Below are positions 57,300 through 64,000 of a stretch of DNA of 64,000 nucleotides, piece by piece (within the stretch, counting starts at the first letter, position 1; every line of letters starts with the position of its first letter). The position numbers and the translations under genes were made by a program. The notes beneath the pieces are model-generated. The model had not been told where the DNA came from and searched no databases. It saw nothing but the letters and a program-made list of their open reading frames with translations. The stretch covers positions 30,824,620 to 30,888,619 of the forward strand of contig NC_061511.1 of NCBI RefSeq assembly GCF_022539505.1, written 5' to 3'. This stretch comes from Lolium rigidum. Lineage: Eukaryota > Streptophyta > Magnoliopsida > Poales > Poaceae.

Positions 57300-58830
57300 G
57301 TACGTCATCATAGCTTTCAGTCTAGTTTCGGCGTGCCATAGGGTTTGTGATACCCGCTCTGATGTTCTACTGGCAAGAGCAGCAACAGGTGGGAGGGTAG
57401 ACCTTAGGAATTCACAGCTCTGATGCTTTGGTGCTTTTGCATGCCACAGGGTGGCTCTCAGTCGTCTTCGTCCAGAGGTTGAAGAAGAAGATTGAGGCGG
57501 GCTCCCACAACAAGTGTGGGAGTATCCAGTGCTTCGTCTCCGTTGCTCCCCTTTCTCTTGGCCGTCTGTGGCGGTTAGGCAGAGGAAGGGAGGGTGCGGT
57601 ATGTGCTGATGCTAGAAGACGACATGGGTCTACGAGCTACGACAGTTCCATGGACAATCTCAACAGGGGACTCGTGATGGCGGTTAACGTCTTTCCCCTG
57701 CGTCTCATGGCCAAACAGTGGCCCTCCTGAGCCACAAGATGGTTGCTCTTCCTCCAGGTGAGAAGTTGATGTGGAGGTTATTCGTCCTCTCCTTTCGAGC
57801 ACGTTGAGGCAGCGGTGCTCCAATTGGTTCATCCCCGGTAGCAGTGGAGTTGGCTCGGCCAGAGTTTGGACTTCGTCTTCGTAGTACGACTCGATTACTT
57901 TTCCTTTATATGTTATAGCGTTCTTTCTGTAAAACTCCATGTCTGGCTCTAGTCTTTTTTTTTCATTTCGCGACCCACCACGACCCACCACCTTCGCAGC
58001 CCTCTAACGCTATGCATCCCCCCCCCCCTCCATGAAATGAATAATTTGTTAACCTATTTTGCTCACGAAACGATATGCATTAATTGTTTCATTGAATAAA
58101 ATAATGATTCAAGAAAAAAACCAGCGATTGTATTTTCTCTATATTTGGGGTGGACGAGTCGAGTTCGTTTTGTTATGGCGTGTGGAATTGTTTACAATAC
58201 TAATTATAACCGGTCGATCAATTCTTCCGTCTATTTTTTAATGAAAATACTATTTGTAGGTCTGATAATCTGTATTTTTCATGTTATTATTTAGTTTAAG
58301 TTAAAAGCTAATTTACATTTAGTTATTTGAATTTTCTAATCTCTAACATTTAAATTGGATGCTAATCTTTGCATGCAAGAAAAATATAGAGGATCAAAGT
58401 GGAGATAGAACATGACTTGTCTATGTATGATAACAAGTAGTACTAATTTATTTGTCGATCAAGCTAACTAGGCTGGGTAGTAGTTAAGCTAGTTGTTTTC
58501 ACGTGCATGTATTCGTGCAATTGACCATCAGCAATACCTGGTGTCGAAGAATTTGATCATGAGGTGGGGGAGACGTCAGACGTTGCTTGGTGTTAGAGGG
58601 ATCGACTTGAGACATGGTGGCCATTGGCCAAGCTTAGTCGGCAAGGCTGCTACGTGTGCTTGCTACATGGTGGCCTACGCCCCCTACGTTTCCATAGCTC
58701 GCGCCCACATGTGTCGTTTGATTTCTATAAATTGCTGCCGCTACACCATGCATTCCTCCTTCACACACACAACATCCATCGAGAGGGATTACTTGTTTGG
58801 TCCGTCAAAATGATGCTTCTAGAAAAGATA
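57300..58830. other. Duplicated segment, copy B of 7,717-9,130
   Basis: Co-linear with copy A, with small indels. A C-run at 58,019-58,028 replaces tctctccccc of copy A. No gene is called in either copy. Confidence 0.6.
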
Positions 58831-59900
58831 CTAATTAAGGTGATTCAACTAGGCCCGGCTGACCACAAAGTCTAGGATCAAAGCGTGAGCTGCAAAGAAG
58901 GCTGATTTCTCCAAATGACGTTGGCTGGTATCTTCACATCTGTGCATATATATAAGCATATTCCCAAACAAGGATCGTACGTTTGTAGAGCATTGGCTTT
59001 GGTGTGCAGCTGCGTAAGTAGTAGAAGAGCAACTTCCAACCGGGACGATGTAGCACTCTCAAAGGCACCACCAAACTGGAGGCCATATCCATCGTGTAAG
59101 CTTTGACCAAAGTATTCTTGTTGGAATCAAACAATAGCCATATAATTGTCACACCCGCCATTGTCTAAAACATGCATGCATATGGCACCATTGAGCTCGG
59201 CCATGTTGTTGGTGGTTGCCTCTGACCGGCGGCTCTCGGCGTTCCTTTTCACCACCTACCACTCCTCACTCTCGAGGTCAAAGCAGAGCACATCCTTCTC
59301 TTTGATCTAGAATAAGAAGTGTGAGGCACCACTAGCGGTGATACCGGAGCTAAAACCATAACACTTACAAAGCATTGCCGGATGTGATTGTGCTTGCCTC
59401 CAGTCGGCCCCATCTCCCTCTCCTACACTAATTGAGGACCTCAAAAGAAAGATGGCCGGTGGGAGTCTTTTTGCGAAGCCGAGGCGTCGAAAGACCTTGC
59501 ACACGCCGGACCGGGCGGTACGTCCGAAGGAGAATTGATCTCCAGAGGCCCTCCTTAGCGGATTTCGAATAATCTAGGAAGAGTGTTTCCCCTGTGGCTA
59601 GCTAGGTGAAACAGGTGCCGAAGTTGATGCCGACGCGGTCGCCGTGCCAAGCCCTGGACGTCCCCTCCCACCACAAGTCCACGACCCTTACGACGGTTCC
59701 CTCCGTGTTCATCCGTTGCAGGCCCTGCCGCGCTCGCAGCCCGTCTTGGTGTCAAGGAGCGGCTCGGCCCGGACCTGTTCGTGGCAAGGAAGACGGGCTC
59801 GGAGACGAGGGCACGCCAAGATCGATGACAGGTGTGATGGTCGCATGGCGGCGGAGCCAAGGTTGATCACGGCATCACCATTTAGACACTGGTGGTGGAG
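58830..59900 (-). pseudogene. F-box-associated domain protein relic, copy B (not split)
   Basis: The minus strand carries the same motif series as copy A (LFLDYSKSAKEGL, TIIWLLFDSNKNT, MASSLVVPLRVLH, CTPKPMLYK) and runs without interruption into the segment that in copy A lies beyond the CACTA element (RYQPTSFGEIS, LLCSSRFDP). Internal stops and frame changes are present, so it is also broken. It lacks the 38-bp duplication of copy A. The F-box itself was not seen. Confidence 0.65.
58951..58956. other. Empty CACTA insertion site
   Basis: Copy B reads gtgcatatatataagcat where copy A reads gtgcatataa, the element, then taagcat. The extra tata could be microsatellite change or a modified excision footprint. 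Confidence 0.8.
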
Positions 59901-59939
59901 ACGCCATGGCAGCGCGTGGGCTCGACAGGGAACTAATCG

Positions 59940-62900
59940 GCGGAGATTACATTCTTTTTTTGAACTTGGAAAGAGATTGCCTTGGAAATTTGCAAATAAA
60001 CCATTGGATGGCAACGCGCGGGCTTGATGGATGAGCTAAGCCAAACAGATTGATATCGTGGGTGGCAGTTGCCGTAGTCACATCGTATCGTATTGGAAAT
60101 TTGGAGACCTCACTGATGCCCGGTGGTTGATTTGGGTATGTACATGCAAAACTTGGGCAGGTTAAGCACGAACAATAACGATGACTTTCCCGATCGAGAG
60201 CAAGAAGAGAGCAAAAAGAAAAGATGCACGTGCAAACTCGATCGATCGCCTCACTGTGCCTCAAGCTAAGTCTCTGCCTCAATCAAAGTCCTTCTTTTCT
60301 TTTCTTTCCTGCGTTGCATATTTGATCGATCAGCACCTAGTTTCCGCTCAATCAAAGTCCGAGACGAGGAGAATCGATCGCTTCAGACGAGCTCACAAAA
60401 CGAGCCAATTCATCTCTCTCACTCCTTTTTCCTCTCTCACCAACAAACGTGACTAGCCAATTCCATGTAATTCATCCATTCTTTCAGCAGCGTGACAATA
60501 ATCCTAGCTCCAACGCTCTGTCCATCTTTCCTTTTCGCCCAAGAAAATTCTTCTTGCAGGTTCATATACCAATATATAACTTCACCCAATTCCTGGACAT
60601 TCACATCAAAGATCAAATACTAGCGGATATATATATCGTCATATCATTACAAGACGTTTGAATGCAGAGTTCAGCTCTTCCATCACACAGCGTCTCATGC
60701 ATCAAACACGAATGGAAGCCATCAACCAATAAAGATTACAAACCATTGTCACGCGGAGGCTTATTATACAAAAAAAAAATGTTACAACGCTGATAGTCAA
60801 CTCAGTATATAGGCCAGCAAAATAAACTGAACTGATAATAAAATTATCCAAGACACGAGTGTATCTTGCTTGGAGCACACACCACAATGCATGCCAATAT
60901 GTGTTCAACCAAAACAGAAAACTCGCTGCTACTAACCCAGCGAGCTAGCAGCCTCTCCGTTGATTTCGAGGGCCAACTTCTGTCCCCCATCCAACTACAT
61001 CCATCAGCATGTTATATCCGCCGCCACCAACCTCCTTCCCGTCATCTGCTCCATACATCAGCCTGCCAAGAATCGCACATCAGTATGTTGTTCGAACAAG
61101 CAAATAAAACAACCTACTCATGAACGAACCACATTTTTTGACAAGTCAATCTCTGTACAAGATGGCATGCCAGCACGCCACTAGATGAAAAATCACAGCA
61201 CATTTCTGTCAGCAAATCCACCAACACATCAGCAGAAGTTTATCTAGACAACAGAACAATGCCAAGTTCTGAAATTTCATGGCGCTGCCAAAAAAAAAAT
61301 AGAAGGCTATTTCGCCTCAAACACTCAAGACAATACAAACCAATCAGAAGCTACCAGAATCCAATGGTAATCACTACAAGCTGCGGAAGATCGAATTTCC
61401 AGGTTTAAAGTATTTGCAGACCATGAAGTTATATAACAGGATGACAGGTTCAAAAATGACATCCCTCGGCAACACTGCAACAATTGTGGCTGATGTACTT
61501 ATAGTTACAAACATGGTAAGTCAACAAAATGACAAACAGGTTGCATCAAGTTTTAATGAGCTACTCCAAACAAACATAGATCCATTACCTAGGCTAGCTG
61601 ATCATCACAAACTTGACAGGAAAAATTGAATGTTGCCAAAGTGGATCTAGCCAACCGGCAACCTCAGCCACCTTTGTGTAGTTCTGAACATGGAAAAGCA
61701 CCCAAAATTTCAAAATGGATGTTCCCACCTTTTCACATACAGTCATGATTGGGCTCATTGCAACTACGACATTTCAATATGAAGTTACCATGCAAAAAAA
61801 ATAAAAGCTCCAACAACAGCCCAACATCACCACTTTACCTACTACACATATCCGTGAACTTCAGAAAAGAAAGGGACAAGGAAATGATACCGTTAACTTC
61901 AGACAAGAAAGGGACAAGGCAATGATAGTGTACCCATCAGTTCAAGTATGATATAAACATAAATAATGTACAAAAAGCTACACTAGGGAAATTACTTGTT
62001 AGATGACATATGCCAGCACCCAACAAGTTGAGAAATCACAGCACATTTCTATCAGCAAATCCACCAACAGATCAGCCAAAGTATATCTAGGTAACAGAAC
62101 TATGCCAAGTTTTACAATTTCTTGGCATCGCCAAAAATAAATAAATTTAGTAGGCTCTTTGAACTCAAACACTCAAAGCCAATGTGAACCAATCGGAAGC
62201 TACCAGAATCCAGTGATAATCAGTACAAGTTACGCAAGATCGAATTTCTTTATACTTGGGCAGACTCCTAACACCCAGGTTTAAAGTAATTGGAGACCAT
62301 GACGATATAAGCAGAATGACAGGTTCAAAAATGCCATCGACTCTTACCAGGACAAAAAAAAAAACTGTGCAGCTTGTGCTCAATTTAAAACACTTGGAGA
62401 CCATGACAACTCTACTGCAAACTTTACAAATGCATAAGTTGAAGGCAGCAATCTTGTCCAGGGATGAATAACACAATTGGATGCCAAGAAATTGATATTT
62501 GAAACAATACCAAATCATGTCCAGAATCATATGCAACACTACAACACTTGTGGCTCATGTACTACTATTTACACGCATGGTGAATCAACAAAATGTCACA
62601 CAGATTGCATCAGGTTTTAATTAGCTACTCCAAACAACGATAGATGCATCACCTAGGCTAGCTGATCATCACAAACTTGACAGAAATATTGAATGATGTA
62701 AAAGTGGATCTAGACAACAGAACAATGCCCAATTCTGAATTTTCTTCACCACGGCAAAACAATATATTTATAAGGTAATTTGAACTCAAACACTCAAGCA
62801 AATATGAACCAATCGGAAGCTACCAGGTTCCAACGGTAATCTGTACAAGCTACGAAAGATCAAATTCCCCACAAACATGGGCCTCATCCTTGCCGATATC

Positions 62901-63000
62901 CGAGTCCCCCTATGAACCGGGAAACGAATAAATGTGGCCAAAGTTATGATTTTTCAAGGGAGGGGCACCAGACACCTAGCCAAAAGAGAACAAGGAGTAC
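59940..63000. other. Duplicated region equivalent to 24,340-27,420
   Basis: Co-linear intergenic or intronic sequence including the triplicated 0.7-0.85-kb blocks (near 61,185, 62,025 and 62,680). No coding sequence is supported. Confidence 0.55.
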
Positions 63001-63142
63001 CTTCATTGGGGTCGTCCTTGTTACCGGCGAGCAACATCGGAGGAAACGGACAGGATGAACCCCAGGCGCTGCGCCGGCCACCATCGCTCCTGCTGGTTGG
63101 CTCTCCGATGCTTCGGCATGGCGGCCAGCTAGCCGGTGACGG

Positions 63143-63380
63143 TCAGAGGGCGCAACAACAGAACCAGCTGCGCTGCAGCACCACCGCCCAGTCGAGCCCT
63201 CCTTCCAGCTCGAAGTAGGTGCGGGCCTGCCGTCGTGTGGTGGCAACCATGGTAGTAGACGGGTCTCCAGCCTCTACAACACAAGGTGCCAGAACCGCAC
63301 AGGCACCCGCCGATCCAATAGGGGCGAAAAAGAAGACCCCTTTCTTCTTCTTCATTTCACCTACCTCCCCCTTTCCTGCA
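63143..63380 (-). pseudogene. Exon-like unit of candidate gene, copy B
   Basis: The minus strand reads KKKKGVFFFAPIGSAGACAV after an acceptor ctgcag, matching the second exon-like piece of copy A. The partner piece (YTFRSGSVSDKSGS) is absent from the rest of copy B in this window: copy B jumps across the equivalent of about 27,610-29,080 and again across about 29,515-29,850. Confidence 0.35.
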
Positions 63381-63505
63381 ATAGTTAGAAATCAACTGAA
63401 ACATCAGTGGCAGAACACCTTCACTACACTTGTTATTACTAAAAACAACGGTCTTAAACATAGGCAAGTTTTAGAAGAGATAAGTTGTAGGTACAATATT
63501 TTGTA

Positions 63506-63650
63506 CTCCCTCAGTCCACAGAAAGATGTCCCAACTTTAGATAAATTTGGATGTATCTAGATACTAAAATAGGTCTACATACATCCAAATTTTGACAAAG
63601 TTGAGACATCCATTTGGAATTTTGACAAAGTTGAGACATCCATTTGGAAT
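63506..63650. mobile_element. Stowaway-like MITE with rearranged right end, copy B only
   Basis: Begins CTCCCTCAGTCCACAGAAAG after TA (63,504-63,505). It carries inverted halves (tccaactttagataaatttg / caaattttgacaaagttgag-type) and ends in two tandem copies of a ~30-bp piece, tgacaaagttgagacatcca. A normal right TIR is missing. Copy A at about 29,365 continues from ttttgtactata straight to atatggata without it. Confidence 0.7.
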
Positions 63651-64000
63651 ATGGATAACAACCATCCTAAAAGGATTAAACTGTAGCAGTGCACGGATGA
63701 TAACTAACGCTAATCCGTCATTTTGGAATTTGGATCCGAATCCTGCGCTATGATTTACATCTACAACCAACGACCTGCAGCTAGGCCAAGAAATATATTT
63801 TCCAGCCGGAACGAATTAGGGGAAGAAGGCGATTATGTTTAGGATTTGGTTACCATATACGTAGACGGCGACGTCCCTGAGCAGAGGTGGCATGGCTAGG
63901 GCAGCTTGGCTGGTCCTCGGCGGTCGGTGACGGAGGGCAAGAGGGCGGCCTCACCCCAGAGATGGGGAAGGTCGCGGTCAGGGGAACGGCGAGGGAACCG

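Larger units (their letters stand above)
47187..64000. repeat. Segmental duplication, copy B
   Basis: Starts to match the window start at 47,187 (offset 47,186) and stays co-linear in blocks with copy A to the window end. Differences: the satellite is reduced to about two units plus one inverted unit, about 7 kb of unrelated sequence lies at 50,300-57,300, and the CACTA element, the 38-bp duplication and several exon-like units are absent. A Stowaway is present at 63,506. The true left boundary is unknown because copy A leaves the window. Confidence 0.88.

Noticed and set aside
57575..57991. 138-codon minus-strand ORF
   Set aside because: The matching region of copy A has only a shorter, different frame, and no motif is recognisable.
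1..64000. CRISPR arrays, bacterial operons, rRNA genes
   Set aside because: The direct repeats present are long eukaryotic satellites and transposon motifs. No spacer-repeat pattern, cas-like protein or rRNA sequence was seen.

Overview
The window looks like repeat-rich nuclear DNA of a grass, most likely a Triticeae species (wheat, Aegilops, barley or rye relatives). The evidence is nested CACTA, Gypsy/Athila-type LTR, LINE, Harbinger and Stowaway elements, plant GT-AG splice sites, CCCTAAA telomere-type motifs, and F-box, TFIIB and AP2/ERF-like relics with grass-type sequences. Nothing bacterial, viral or organellar was seen. All family assignments come from reading the sequence; no database was searched.

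The main architecture is a tandem segmental duplication with an offset of about 47.2 kb. Base 1 aligns with base 47,187, and the homology continues to the right end, where 64,000 aligns with about 30,065. Copy A is 1-9,273 plus 23,340-30,065. Copy B runs from about 47,187 to 64,000. The copies differ by insertions and deletions. Copy A carries a 14-kb CACTA element at 9,274-23,339 that copy B lacks. Copy A has a long ~640-bp satellite array (580-7,690) broken by a truncated LINE. Copy B keeps only remnants of that array plus about 7 kb of other sequence (50,300-57,300).

Layout: (1) 1-91, 5' end of a 1.6-kb retroposon; (2) 580-7,690, ~640-bp satellite with a 5'-truncated LINE (4,645-6,315) flanked by a 19-bp target-site duplication (TSD); (3) 7,700-9,273, duplicated segment ending inside an F-box-type pseudogene; (4) 9,274-23,339, CACTA element with subterminal repeats, a broken PF03004-type ORF1, an internal array of ~520-bp units rich in CCCTAAA, and inside that array a 6.66-kb LTR retrotransposon with two LTRs, TSD GCCCC and only one broken ORF; (5) 23,340-30,450, rest of the F-box pseudogene and a candidate minus-strand gene with tandemly repeated exons; (6) 30,700-31,180, a small plus-strand ORF; (7) 31,928-33,340, a TFIIB-like minus-strand gene that now looks like a pseudogene, with a clear TATA box and a Stowaway just upstream; (8) 34,000-36,400, a local duplication carrying a Harbinger-like element in one copy only; (9) 36,400-45,240, AT-rich sequence with weak candidate exons on the minus strand; (10) 45,640-47,267, a complete 1.6-kb retroposon; (11) 47,187-64,000, copy B, including an AP2/ERF-like relic, CACTA-like remnants, MITEs and an uninterrupted but broken second copy of the F-box pseudogene.

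Hardly any convincing intact host gene is present. The most interesting material is mobile DNA whose insertion history can be read from precise TSDs and from empty sites preserved in duplicated copies, plus a telomere-motif satellite that has grown inside a DNA transposon with higher-order repeat structure. No unknown defence, CRISPR, RNA-gene or regulatory system was identified.
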